Assembly: GCA_018817195.1 (NCBI GenBank)
Contig: JAHIUL010000052.1
Location: 1 to 5,215, forward strand
DNA: 5,215 nucleotides
Source: Candidatus Margulisiibacteriota bacterium
Lineage (GTDB): Bacteria; Margulisbacteria; WOR-1; O2-12-FULL-45-9
Reading direction: 5' to 3'
Part shown: positions 1-5,215 of the stretch, in pieces
Layout: every line of letters begins with the position of its first letter
Numbering within the stretch: the first letter of the stretch is position 1
The notes under the pieces: generated by a model
Told to the model about the DNA's origin: nothing
The model's database searches: none
Seen by the model: only the letters and a program-made list of their open reading frames with translations
Made by a program: the position numbers and the translations under genes

Positions 1-500
1 CCCTGGATAACCTGGCCAAAAATTGTATGGCGTCCCTGGAGCCATGGTGTGGGGGCAACTGTGATAAAAAACTGTGAACCATTGGTATTTGGTCCTGAGT
101 TAGCCATGGCAAGAATGCCAGATTTTTCAAAGTTTAAATCCTGGCTGATTTCATCTTCAAAAGTGTAGCCTGGTCCGCCAATGCCTAGGCCCAGCGGATC
201 GCCGCCCTGGATCATAAAATCAGGAATAACCCGATGAAAGATGGTCCCGCTATAGAGCGGTTTTTCAACCCTTTTACCTGTTCTGGGGTCTGTCCATTCT
301 TTCTCGCCCAAAGCAAGCTTAATAAAGTTGTCAACTGTTTTTGGAGCTTGTTTAGTGTAAAGATCACAGACAATATCACCTTTATTGGTTTTTATAATAG
401 CTTGTAGTTTTTCCGGCAATTTTGGTTTACCTCCCATTCCCAGCGCAAAGCAGGGATATATTGCTAATATTAAGAAAATTAAGGCGGATTTTTTGAACAT
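1..500 (-). CDS. Cyclophilin-type peptidyl-prolyl cis-trans isomerase, exported; 3' end beyond window
   Basis: Catalyses cis-trans isomerisation of Xaa-Pro bonds, probably on proteins outside the cytoplasm. I translated it by hand from the ATG at 500-498; 166 complete codons are visible and the frame runs off the left edge, so the C-terminus is missing. Residues 1-19 form a signal peptide: Lys3-Lys4, a hydrophobic core, then a CFA|LG site that suits signal peptidase I. The IYPC at Cys17 is a poor lipobox, so a lipoprotein is less likely. The cyclophilin core is plain: [14 protein letters not shown] (88-101), [10 protein letters not shown] (138-147) and [10 protein letters not shown] (153-162). 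By family comparison the active-site residues Arg90, Phe95, Met96, Gln98, Phe144, Trp153 and His158 are all present. An insert near 65-81 (GEKEWTDP...) before the FHR motif is common in exported bacterial cyclophilins. It is divergent from the 603-2001 cluster. No Shine-Dalgarno site precedes the start. Confidence 0.95.
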   Translation of the reverse strand, partial: MFKKSALIFLILAIYPCFALGMGGKPKLPEKLQAIIKTNKGDIVCDLYTKQAPKTVDNFIKLALGEKEWTDPRTGKRVEKPLYSGTIFHRVIPDFMIQGGDPLGLGIGGPGYTFEDEISQDLNFEKSGILAMANSGPNTNGSQFFITVAPTPWLQGRHTIFGQVIQ

Positions 501-509
501 GATTATTAT

Positions 510-538
510 ATTATAGTATTTTTGACGAGAGATTTCAA
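510..538 (-). promoter_or_regulatory. Sigma70-type promoter of the cyclophilin gene
   Basis: Read on the minus strand, TTGAAA (538-533) is followed after exactly 17 bp by TATAAT (515-510). A second TATAAT overlaps it at 510-505. Only 9 bases separate the first -10 box from the ATG at 500, so a start site about 7 bases downstream would leave a leader of only a few nucleotides. This fits the lack of a ribosome-binding site. The box assignment is read directly; the start site is inferred. Confidence 0.7.
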
Positions 539-566
539 TATTTTGCGCATTATTAAGACAAAATTG

Positions 567-575
567 TGTTATAAT
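567..575 (+). promoter_or_regulatory. Extended -10 promoter of the 603-2001 cluster
   Basis: TGT followed directly by TATAAT (570-575) matches an extended -10 element (TGn-TATAAT). No good -35 box lies at the usual distance; TTGCGC at 543-548 is 21 bp away, too far. Extended -10 promoters often do without one. Transcription would begin near 582, giving a leader of about 20 nt that contains the ribosome-binding site at 591-596. Confidence 0.6.
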
Positions 576-590
576 AAATTATCAGACTAA

Positions 591-596
591 AGGAGG
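591..596 (+). promoter_or_regulatory. Strong ribosome-binding site of the 52-residue protein
   Basis: A perfect AGGAGG lies 6 bases before the ATG at 603. It fixes the start of the small gene and shows that this organism uses Shine-Dalgarno initiation at some genes. Several neighbours lack such a site. Confidence 0.85.
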
Positions 597-602
597 CGAA
601 AC

Positions 603-761
603 ATGATAGCAGAAAGATCAGAATTTAAAGGCAGACCTATGCTGGTATTAAAGAATGACGAGGAAGATAAATATCCTTTTTCATTTGGATTGTCTAAAGC
701 CAAGAAGATTATGGATCACATTGAAGAAATTAAGAAGTTTGTAGAAGAAAACCAGAAGTAG
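603..761 (+). CDS. Small 52-residue protein of unknown function
   Basis: The gene runs from ATG 603 to TAG 759-761 and gives 52 residues. An extended -10 box and a perfect AGGAGG stand at good distances upstream, so it is very likely translated. The protein begins MIAERSEFKGRPMLVL. A predicted strand (MLVL, 13-16) is followed by an acidic turn (NDEED, 18-22), an aromatic stretch YPFSFGLSKAKKI (24-36) and a charged C-terminal helix (about 32-51) rich in Glu and Lys. It has no membrane segment, Cys pair or signal peptide. The strand-then-helix outline faintly recalls PC4-like nucleic-acid-binding folds, but that is a guess, and I do not recognise a named family. It is the first gene of a probable operon; its stop is 3 bp before the SemiSWEET start, so the two are probably translationally coupled. 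Confidence 0.8.
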   Translation: MIAERSEFKGRPMLVLKNDEEDKYPFSFGLSKAKKIMDHIEEIKKFVEENQK

Positions 762-764
762 ACA

Positions 765-1019
765 ATGGATCTAGCCCTATTAATAGGAATGTCAGCGGCA
801 TCGCTGACAACGATTGCTTTTTTGCCTCAGGTGATTAAGGCGTTTAAATCAAAACATACCAAGGATTTATCTTTGTTGATGTACCTTGTCCTGTCATTTG
901 GCCTTGTGCTTTGGCTGTGTTACGGAATTTTGATGAATTCTTTGCCTGTGATATTGGCCAACAGTGTTACTCTTTCTTTTTCCCTCTTTTTAGTTTATCT
1001 GAAAACAAAGTACGGTTAA
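765..1019 (+). CDS. SemiSWEET-type PQ-loop sugar transporter
   Basis: 84 residues from ATG 765 to TAA 1017-1019. This is the right size for a bacterial SemiSWEET (MtN3/PQ-loop family), a three-helix half-transporter that works as a homodimer in the inner membrane and moves small sugars. Three hydrophobic segments are visible at about 3-20, 37-56 and 60-79. The hallmark Pro21-Gln22 sits at the end of the first helix (FLPQV). Other family positions are present: Ser44, Trp50, the YG pair at 53-54, Pro61 and Asn66. The charged loop KAFKSKHTKD (25-34) lies between helices 1 and 2. The start is 3 bp after the preceding stop and has no clear ribosome-binding site, which suggests coupling. The substrate cannot be read from the sequence; sugar transport is inferred from the family. 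Confidence 0.9.
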   Translation: MDLALLIGMSAASLTTIAFLPQVIKAFKSKHTKDLSLLMYLVLSFGLVLWLCYGILMNSLPVILANSVTLSFSLFLVYLKTKYG

Positions 1020-1029
1020 ATTTCTAATC

Positions 1030-2001
1030 ATGGTCAAAATAGGTCCGGTTGAAATTCCAACGAATATTTTTTTGTCGCCCTTAGCCGGGGTATCTGATCT
1101 TTCTTTTCGCTTGATCAGCCGGGAGCATGGTGCCAAATTTTGTTTTTACGAGATGGTTGACAGCAATTCACTGGTCCACGGCTCTGGCAAGGATAAAGAT
1201 ATTTTAAAAACTCATCCAAAAGATTCCCCAATTGCCGCCCAGATTTTAGGCGGCGACCAGGATAAAACCTTAAAAGCCGCTGAGATTTTGCGGGAAAAGG
1301 TTGAACCGGCATTTATAGACCTTAATGCTGCTTGTCCTGCCAAGAAAGTTATCAAAAAGCAGGCTGGCGCGCATTTGTTAAGAGATCTGCCAAGGCTTGA
1401 AGCTATAATAAAATCCTTGAGTTCAAGATTAAACTTACCGGTCACTGTAAAAATCCGCATTGGCTATGATCAACTTGACTTCAAAGCCCTGGTTGAACTG
1501 GCAAAAGTTTGCCAGGGCAGCGGGGCGGCAGCTTTGTTTGTCCACGGCCGCACGCGCAAGCAGATGTATGCCGGGGAAGTAAATTACGAGGCAATTAAAC
1601 TGGTAAAACAAACAGTCAATATACCTGTTTTTGGTTCAGGAGATATTCTATCGGCCCAACTGGCCGGAAAAATGCTGGACTTAACTGTTTGTGACGGTGT
1701 TTTTGTCGCCCGCGGGGCAATTGGCTATCCCTGGATATTTAAGGAGATAGAAGATTATTTTAAAACAGGCAAAATTCCTCCGGCAGTGACGTTTGCGCAA
1801 AAGAAAAAAGTCTTAAAACAACACCTGCTGTATATGCAGAAATATAAGGAAAGCAGATTAACTAAAATAATCGGTTTGATGAGAAGGATAACTTTATCAT
1901 ATTTAAAATCTTTGCCAGAAGCCAAAAGATTGCGCCAGAAAATTACCTCAACTAAAACACATGCTGAGCTGCTAGATGTAATTGAGTCGATTAAGTCCTG
2001 A
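1030..2001 (+). CDS. dusB: tRNA-dihydrouridine synthase, DusB-like
   Basis: An FMN-dependent enzyme that reduces uridine to dihydrouridine in the D-loop of tRNA, using NADPH. At 323 residues it is a normal family length. The FMN-binding TIM barrel shows LSPLAGVSDLSFR (15-27), QILGGD (71-76), the catalytic motif LNAACPAKKV (98-107) with the proton-donor Cys102, VKIRIG (140-145), VHGRTR (171-176), GSGDI (202-206) and the phosphate-binding ARGAIGYPWIF (227-237). The helical tRNA-binding domain follows from about 255 to the end. CPAKKV and the overall order match DusB better than DusA or DusC, but site specificity cannot be proven here. GSGDI replaces the commoner NGDI. The start lies 10 bp after the SemiSWEET stop and has no visible Shine-Dalgarno site, so translation may depend on the upstream gene. 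The stop (TGA, 1999-2001) overlaps the convergent methyltransferase by 11 bp. Confidence 0.95.
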   Translation: MVKIGPVEIPTNIFLSPLAGVSDLSFRLISREHGAKFCFYEMVDSNSLVHGSGKDKDILKTHPKDSPIAAQILGGDQDKTLKAAEILREKVEPAFIDLNAACPAKKVIKKQAGAHLLRDLPRLEAIIKSLSSRLNLPVTVKIRIGYDQLDFKALVELAKVCQGSGAAALFVHGRTRKQMYAGEVNYEAIKLVKQTVNIPVFGSGDILSAQLAGKMLDLTVCDGVFVARGAIGYPWIFKEIEDYFKTGKIPPAVTFAQKKKVLKQHLLYMQKYKESRLTKIIGLMRRITLSYLKSLPEAKRLRQKITSTKTHAELLDVIESIKS

Positions 2002-2638
2002 GATAAGTAAAGAATTCAGTAAAAAAGCAATCTAGCGAGAATTGACTGAGCGGCGGGAAAACTTGATTAAACATGCCGGAATTAAAAAGCCTTGATAATC
2101 TTTTCCGGCGCGAAATAATAAGTGTCCCAGGCTTTAATTCAGCTAATTTTTCTCCCATAATTTCATCAAACCCTTCGTGAAAGGGATAGTAGAAATATAA
2201 AATGTCGTAAAGGGAAAGGGCTTCTCTTATAAAATCCCTGTTGAGAAATTGGACATTGCTGATTTTGGAATCCGAAGCAATTTGCTCGGCTGCTGCACAA
2301 AGACGGGCATCTATTTCAAAACCAGTTACCTGACCAAACAGTGTAGCAGCTGTAAAGCAAGTCATACCAAGGCCCGATCCTAAATCGGCAAAATGGGCTT
2401 GTGGCGAAATTAAGCTTGGCACCTCTCTTTTAAGCTGGTTCATGTGCATCAAGAATAGGGAAGGGGGTGTTGCAGCATAGCCCGGCTTGCGATTTCCCTG
2501 TGTGTAAAAACTAGTCCAGCCATCAGACGTAGTTATAAAGGGAGCTTTTGACGTAACCATCCTTTTTTCTGCTGTTTTTACTCTCTGAACTATTCCTCTT
2601 AATGCTGGCGATATCTGCATAAACGTCTTTCGTAACAT
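1991..2638 (-). CDS. Class I SAM-dependent methyltransferase, substrate unknown
   Basis: 215 residues from ATG 2638-2636 to TAA 1993-1991. The Rossmann-type methyltransferase core shows motif I FADLGSGLG (83-91), which binds SAM, a motif II-like acidic end GFEID (107-111), NVQFLNRDF (128-136) with Asp135 near the adenine pocket, and a motif IV-like YDILYFYYPFHEGF (144-157). The preceding GYAATPPSLF (53-62) resembles the segment just before the fold in some small stand-alone methyltransferases. No target-recognition domain or signal peptide is visible, so the substrate is unknown. The frame is open for 89 more codons upstream, but that part lies opposite the metallopeptidase gene and its translation is Arg/Ser/Leu-rich, so I reject it. 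ATG 2620 is a possible alternative start: a perfect TTGACA at 2662-2657 could serve a transcript starting near there. It overlaps dusB tail-to-tail and is divergent from the metallopeptidase. Confidence 0.85.
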   Translation of the reverse strand: MLRKTFMQISPALRGIVQRVKTAEKRMVTSKAPFITTSDGWTSFYTQGNRKPGYAATPPSLFLMHMNQLKREVPSLISPQAHFADLGSGLGMTCFTAATLFGQVTGFEIDARLCAAAEQIASDSKISNVQFLNRDFIREALSLYDILYFYYPFHEGFDEIMGEKLAELKPGTLIISRRKRLSRLFNSGMFNQVFPPLSQFSLDCFFTEFFTYLRT

Positions 2639-2684
2639 TTTTAGTATAATTTCAGCTGTCAATATAATATAATTGAAAAATCTT
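2639..2684. promoter_or_regulatory. Divergent AT-rich promoter region, methyltransferase / metallopeptidase
   Basis: This 46-bp gap must hold the promoters of both divergent genes. On the plus strand TATAAT occurs at 2645-2650, 2663-2668 and 2668-2673; the last is 11 bases before ATG 2685. On the minus strand there is TATACT (2648-2643) and a perfect TTGACA (2662-2657), but they are only 8 bp apart and cannot serve the same promoter. No well-spaced -35/-10 pair is visible for either direction, so exact start sites are unclear. Neither gene has a Shine-Dalgarno site. Confidence 0.45.
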
Positions 2685-3218
2685 ATGCTTGAATCAGAAA
2701 TAAACATAATTCGCTCCAAAAGAAAAACAGTTACTTTGGAAATCAATGAAGAAGCTACTTTGGTCCTCCGCCTGCCCATGAGATTTCCCAAGTATCGGAT
2801 CAAAGATTTAATTAAACGGCATAAATGTTGGATTACTCGCAAGCAAAGGCAAGTGATCGCCCGGCCGGTTATTGAACTGGATAACCCGGTTGAATGGTAT
2901 CGCAAACAAGCCCGTCAGGTCATCACGGTTCGTGTTAAGTATTATGCTGACTTGCTGGGGCTGGAAGTTAATAAGATTCGAATAAGCAATGCGCGCAAAC
3001 GCTGGGGATCGTGCAGTGCAAAGAATAATTTAAGCTTTACCTGGCGGCTAATTTTAGCGCCGCTGGAGATTATTGATTATGTGGTTGTCCATGAGCTAAT
3101 GCATATTTTTGAAAAAAATCATTCAAGAAGGTTTTGGGTTAGGGTGGAAGAGTATTATCCTCAATATAGGAAAAAAAGAAAATGGCTGAAACAAAACAGC
3201 CATTTGTTAAGGGTTTAA
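2685..3218 (+). CDS. YgjP/DUF45-type zinc metallopeptidase (M48-like)
   Basis: 177 residues from ATG 2685, close to the usual size of the YgjP (DUF45) family. The zinc site is intact: HELMH (136-140) holds two His ligands and catalytic Glu137, and NHSRRFW (145-151) supplies the third ligand, His146. Upstream, the family signature RKRWGSCSAKNNLSFTWRL (104-122) and LAPLEIIDYVVVHEL (124-138) are clear. The C-terminus is highly basic (RKKRKWLKQN). It has no signal peptide or membrane helix, so it is probably cytoplasmic. Members are annotated as M48-family or SprT-like metallopeptidases, and their substrates are generally unknown. An in-frame TTG at 2673 would add four residues, but it overlaps a TATAAT box, so I prefer ATG 2685. 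No Shine-Dalgarno site is visible. Its stop is 1 bp from the end of the methyltransferase remnant on the other strand. Confidence 0.92.
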   Translation: MLESEINIIRSKRKTVTLEINEEATLVLRLPMRFPKYRIKDLIKRHKCWITRKQRQVIARPVIELDNPVEWYRKQARQVITVRVKYYADLLGLEVNKIRISNARKRWGSCSAKNNLSFTWRLILAPLEIIDYVVVHELMHIFEKNHSRRFWVRVEEYYPQYRKKRKWLKQNSHLLRV

Positions 3219-3219
3219 G

Positions 3220-3510
3220 TTAAGCTTGCCGATAAGTATAAAATTCTGTTATGTAAGGATTTTGCTCCTTAGCCCCGTCTGTTGATTTAGGCAATAATTG
3301 TTCAAAACAATCATCTGTAAAAATTGCTGGCCGGAGAAAATTGAAAAATCTTGATATAATGATTGTTTCGGGAACAAGATTTCTTAATCTTTCAGCAATT
3401 AGGCCAACAAAGTTGTCGCTAAATGGATGATAAGCGTAAAGCACCCCAAATCTTTGCAGGTCAGCTTTAAAAAAATCTTCTTTTATAAATGTTACCTTAT
3501 TTAGCTTGTT
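3220..3510 (-). pseudogene. Remnant of a second methyltransferase paralogue, N-terminal half missing
   Basis: Read leftward from 3510 this gives 96 uninterrupted codons and TAA at 3222-3220. The stretch VTFIKEDFF...TIIISR aligns without gaps over 49 residues to residues 129-177 of the intact methyltransferase at 1991-2638. I count about 20 identities, including D-F, LY-Y-PF, E-L-L-P and IISR. The ends also match: ITEFYTYRQA here, FTEFFTYLRT there. The whole SAM-binding half (motif I and about 130 residues) is absent. An in-frame TAA stands at 3513-3511, and from there rightward the DNA belongs to the yjbQ promoter. The only internal start of note is GTG 3444-3442, which has no ribosome-binding site and would give 74 residues unable to bind SAM. 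I therefore call it a decayed, 5'-truncated copy. That its frame is still intact suggests either a recent loss or, less likely, a short functional product. Confidence 0.7.
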
Positions 3511-3534
3511 TTAATGATTTTTGAAAGTTATAAT
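3506..3534 (+). promoter_or_regulatory. Sigma70-type promoter of yjbQ
   Basis: TTGTTT (3506-3511) and TATAAT (3529-3534) are separated by exactly 17 bp. A start near 3541 would leave a leader of about 19 nt holding the ribosome-binding site at 3548-3553. The -35 box lies across the truncated edge of the methyltransferase remnant. Confidence 0.65.
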
Positions 3535-3547
3535 TTCCAGTGAAAAA

Positions 3548-3553
3548 GGGGGA
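3548..3553 (+). promoter_or_regulatory. Ribosome-binding site that decides the yjbQ start
   Basis: GGGGGA lies 6 bases before ATG 3560. It selects that ATG over the in-frame TTG at 3521, which would add 13 residues, has no ribosome-binding site and lies upstream of the inferred transcription start. Confidence 0.8.
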
Positions 3554-3559
3554 TTAGCA

Positions 3560-3979
3560 ATGAAAACTTACACTAATTACCTTTGGATGAATACTAAAAA
3601 ACAAAAAGAAATTGTTAATATTACGCATCAAGTAGAGGAAATTGTCAGCAAATCTAAAATTAAAGAAGGTTTGGTTTTAGTTTCTGCCATGCATATTACG
3701 GCCTCAGTTTTTGTTAATGATGAAGAGCCTGGTATTAAACAGGATTTCTTGGAATGGGCTGAAAGATTAGCCCCGTTTAATCCAAATTACAAACATCATC
3801 AGACAGGTGAAGATAATGGTGACGCACACCTAAAATCTATCTTGTTCCATCATGAAGTTATCATCCCCATCACCGGCGGAGAGCTTGATTTTGGACCATG
3901 GCAGCAGATTTTCTACGGAGAGTTTGACGGCCGGCGGCGTAAACGGATAGTAGTTAAGGTTCTTGGTGATGCCTCCTAA
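3560..3979 (+). CDS. yjbQ: YjbQ family protein (UPF0047)
   Basis: 139 residues from ATG 3560 to TAA 3977-3979, the normal size for the family. Family features are visible in order: HITASVFVNDEEPGI (45-59), the His/acid cluster HHQTGEDNGDAHLKS (79-93), HHEVIIPITGGELDFGPWQQI (97-117) and EFDGRRRKRIVV (121-132). The conserved His and Asp residues (His45, Asp88, His90, His97 or His98) suggest a metal or phosphate site. Databases call members 'secondary thiamine-phosphate synthase enzyme' because some weakly complement thiE mutants. The true physiological role is not settled, and no thiamine gene is nearby to support it. It has its own promoter, so it is probably a single-gene unit. The last 26 bp overlap the end of the convergent RND permease gene. 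Confidence 0.93.
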   Translation: MKTYTNYLWMNTKKQKEIVNITHQVEEIVSKSKIKEGLVLVSAMHITASVFVNDEEPGIKQDFLEWAERLAPFNPNYKHHQTGEDNGDAHLKSILFHHEVIIPITGGELDFGPWQQIFYGEFDGRRRKRIVVKVLGDAS

Positions 3980-5215
3980 ACTTTGAGAAGAACCAGCAGC
4001 TAAAATCTCTTTCTACCAAATAAATCGCTGGGATCAGGAACAGTGTTATAAATGAGGCAAAAATCAAGCCCCAGGCAATCGCCAGCAAGAGAGGAAAGAG
4101 CATTGGTATTTTTCCGCCGATAAAACCATAAAGTGAAGGCAGAAGCCCTGCAACAGTTGTAATTGTTGTTAAGACAATAGGTCGAAAGCGCAGCATAGCT
4201 GCATCAGCTACATGATCAAGTGTGAGCATTTGTCCGAGTCGACATTCGTGTTCCTGCCGAGTGTTTAGGAATTTTAGCATGACCAGCGAATTATTGACGA
4301 CAACCCCGGATAGGCCCAAAATACCAATTAGCCCCATAAAGGTTAATGTTTGCCAATGAATAGCAAAGGCAAAAATTACGCCGATTAAGCCAAAGGGAAT
4401 CGCCAGCATAACTATTAACGGTTGGGTAAATGAGTTAAATAAAACAACTAGAATTATATATATTACTACTAGAGCAATAACCAGGGCATTAAAGAAGTCA
4501 TTCAGCGATTCATTAGTGCTTTGTTCTAAACCGCCAAACTCTACTCTAAAATCCGGGTGTTTTTCAACTAAAGGAATAAATTTTTCTTTTAAGGTTTTAT
4601 TATATTTATTAACATTGAGCTTTTTATCGTCAACTTCTGCACGCACGGAAACAGCTCTATCGCCTTCGCGGTGCCAGTAACCCAGCACTGAATCTTTTTC
4701 GTTAAAACGGATAAAGCTGCTTAATTTGATAAGTTTGCCCATACGGTTAGGGATAGTTAAGCTGCCGATATTTTTAGGGTTAGCCTTAAACTTATCTGAT
4801 ACCTTTACGCGATAGTCAATTTCTTCGCCTTCTTTCCTGATGGATGTGATAATATTGCCGTCAACAGCGGCACGGATTATCATGGCAACGTCAGCAGCTG
4901 TAATACCTAATTCGGCCATAAGATCGTGGTTGAGGGTAATATCTAATTCCTGAAGATCTTTTTCATCATTGCGGCTTATATCATAAATAGCTTCATTGGT
5001 GCTAATGAAGTTAAACATTTCATCAGCTAACTGGGTTCTGACCTTATCATCATTGCCAATAAAAGTAACATCAATGTCCATGCCAACTGGCGGTCCGCCC
5101 GCAGCTAAAATAATATTTATTTCTGTAAAATAATCTTGTTTTATTTTAGACAGATTTTTATTTAAGGTATCTTTCATGTCAAACACAGTTATTTTGCGTT
5201 TTTGGTGGGGAGTAA
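3954..5215 (-). CDS. RND-family efflux permease, C-terminal half; 5' end beyond window
   Basis: Proton-driven inner-membrane pump subunit of the AcrB/HAE1 type; such pumps usually work with a periplasmic adaptor and an outer-membrane channel, neither seen here. The frame is open to the right edge and 419 codons are visible, against roughly 1000 for the family, so the true start is outside; the GTG at 5186 is internal. Counting from that GTG, GGPPVG (30-35), LGITAADVAMIIRAAVDG (93-110) and KLIKLSSF (151-158) mark the second large periplasmic loop. Five membrane segments follow at about 233-252, 257-278, 283-305, 338-355 and 362-391 (TM8-12). The signature RFRPIVLTTITTVAGLLP (333-350) is clear. 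GVVVNNS (294-300) puts Asn where AcrB has Lys940, as in many other RND pumps. The TM4 proton-relay region is not in view, so activity and substrate cannot be judged. TAA stop at 3956-3954. Confidence 0.93.
   Translation of the reverse strand, partial: TPHQKRKITVFDMKDTLNKNLSKIKQDYFTEINIILAAGGPPVGMDIDVTFIGNDDKVRTQLADEMFNFISTNEAIYDISRNDEKDLQELDITLNHDLMAELGITAADVAMIIRAAVDGNIITSIRKEGEEIDYRVKVSDKFKANPKNIGSLTIPNRMGKLIKLSSFIRFNEKDSVLGYWHREGDRAVSVRAEVDDKKLNVNKYNKTLKEKFIPLVEKHPDFRVEFGGLEQSTNESLNDFFNALVIALVVIYIILVVLFNSFTQPLIVMLAIPFGLIGVIFAFAIHWQTLTFMGLIGILGLSGVVVNNSLVMLKFLNTRQEHECRLGQMLTLDHVADAAMLRFRPIVLTTITTVAGLLPSLYGFIGGKIPMLFPLLLAIAWGLIFASFITLFLIPAIYLVERDFSCWFFSKFRRHHQEP

Noticed and set aside
1115..1460. 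Two open frames on the minus strand inside the dus gene (1115-1312 and 1212-1460)
   Set aside because: They lie wholly opposite conserved Dus motifs, have no promoter or ribosome-binding site, and show no recognisable domain.
603..2001. The three-gene cluster as a dedicated new sugar/tRNA system
   Set aside because: The genes are close together but share no evident biochemical link. Dus and SemiSWEET are ordinary stand-alone genes, and co-transcription alone does not show a joint function.
2639..2905. 89-codon upstream extension of the methyltransferase frame on the minus strand
   Set aside because: It runs antisense to the first part of the metallopeptidase gene, its translation is low-quality (Arg, Ser, Leu and Ile-rich) and shows no methyltransferase features. 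The plus-strand protein there is clearly the real one.
3220..3444. A complete 74-residue gene starting at GTG 3444
   Set aside because: Homology to the methyltransferase continues in frame upstream of the GTG to about 3510, there is no ribosome-binding site, and no SAM-binding motif is included. A truncated remnant fits better.
3521..3559. TTG start for yjbQ adding 13 residues
   Set aside because: It overlaps the promoter region upstream of the inferred transcript start, while ATG 3560 has a well-placed GGGGGA site and gives the usual family length.
5184..5186. GTG as the true start of the RND protein
   Set aside because: The frame stays open to the window edge, and the protein from here would lack the first half of an RND permease; the visible part begins in the middle of a periplasmic domain.

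Overview
The window is compact, AT-rich bacterial DNA (roughly 40% G+C by eye) that uses the standard code, with TAA, TAG and TGA all serving as stops. Seven protein genes and one gene remnant cover almost everything. The longest stretch without a gene is 102 bp, and I see no RNA gene, insertion sequence or CRISPR array. A secreted cyclophilin and an RND-family pump suggest a Gram-negative type of envelope. The gene mix and protein style recall uncultivated candidate phyla such as Omnitrophota or similar lineages, but that is an impression and not a placement.

Left part (1-2001): a cyclophilin-type peptidyl-prolyl isomerase with a signal peptide runs leftward off the window edge. It diverges from a rightward three-gene cluster: a 52-residue protein of unknown function, a SemiSWEET-type PQ-loop transporter and a DusB-like tRNA-dihydrouridine synthase. 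The gaps in this cluster are only 3 and 10 bp. Both transcription units have good sigma70-type promoter elements in the 102 bp between them.

Middle (1991-3510): a class I SAM-dependent methyltransferase (leftward) and a YgjP/DUF45 zinc metallopeptidase (rightward) diverge from a very AT-rich 46-bp gap. Just past the metallopeptidase, on the minus strand, lies an uninterrupted 96-codon stretch. It aligns without gaps over 49 residues to the C-terminal half of the same methyltransferase, with about 20 identities. It is best read as the remnant of a methyltransferase paralogue that lost its SAM-binding half.

Right part (3506-5215): a YjbQ/UPF0047 gene has a recognisable promoter and Shine-Dalgarno site, and its -35 box lies on the edge of the methyltransferase remnant. 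It converges with the C-terminal half of an RND efflux permease that continues beyond the right edge.

These genes do not form one pathway. The cluster 603-2001 is probably one operon; the rest are single units packed head-to-head and tail-to-tail, and two of the convergent pairs overlap. I found no convincing new defence, mobile or biosynthetic system. The items most worth a second look are the methyltransferase remnant, the 52-residue protein and the near-leaderless cyclophilin promoter.
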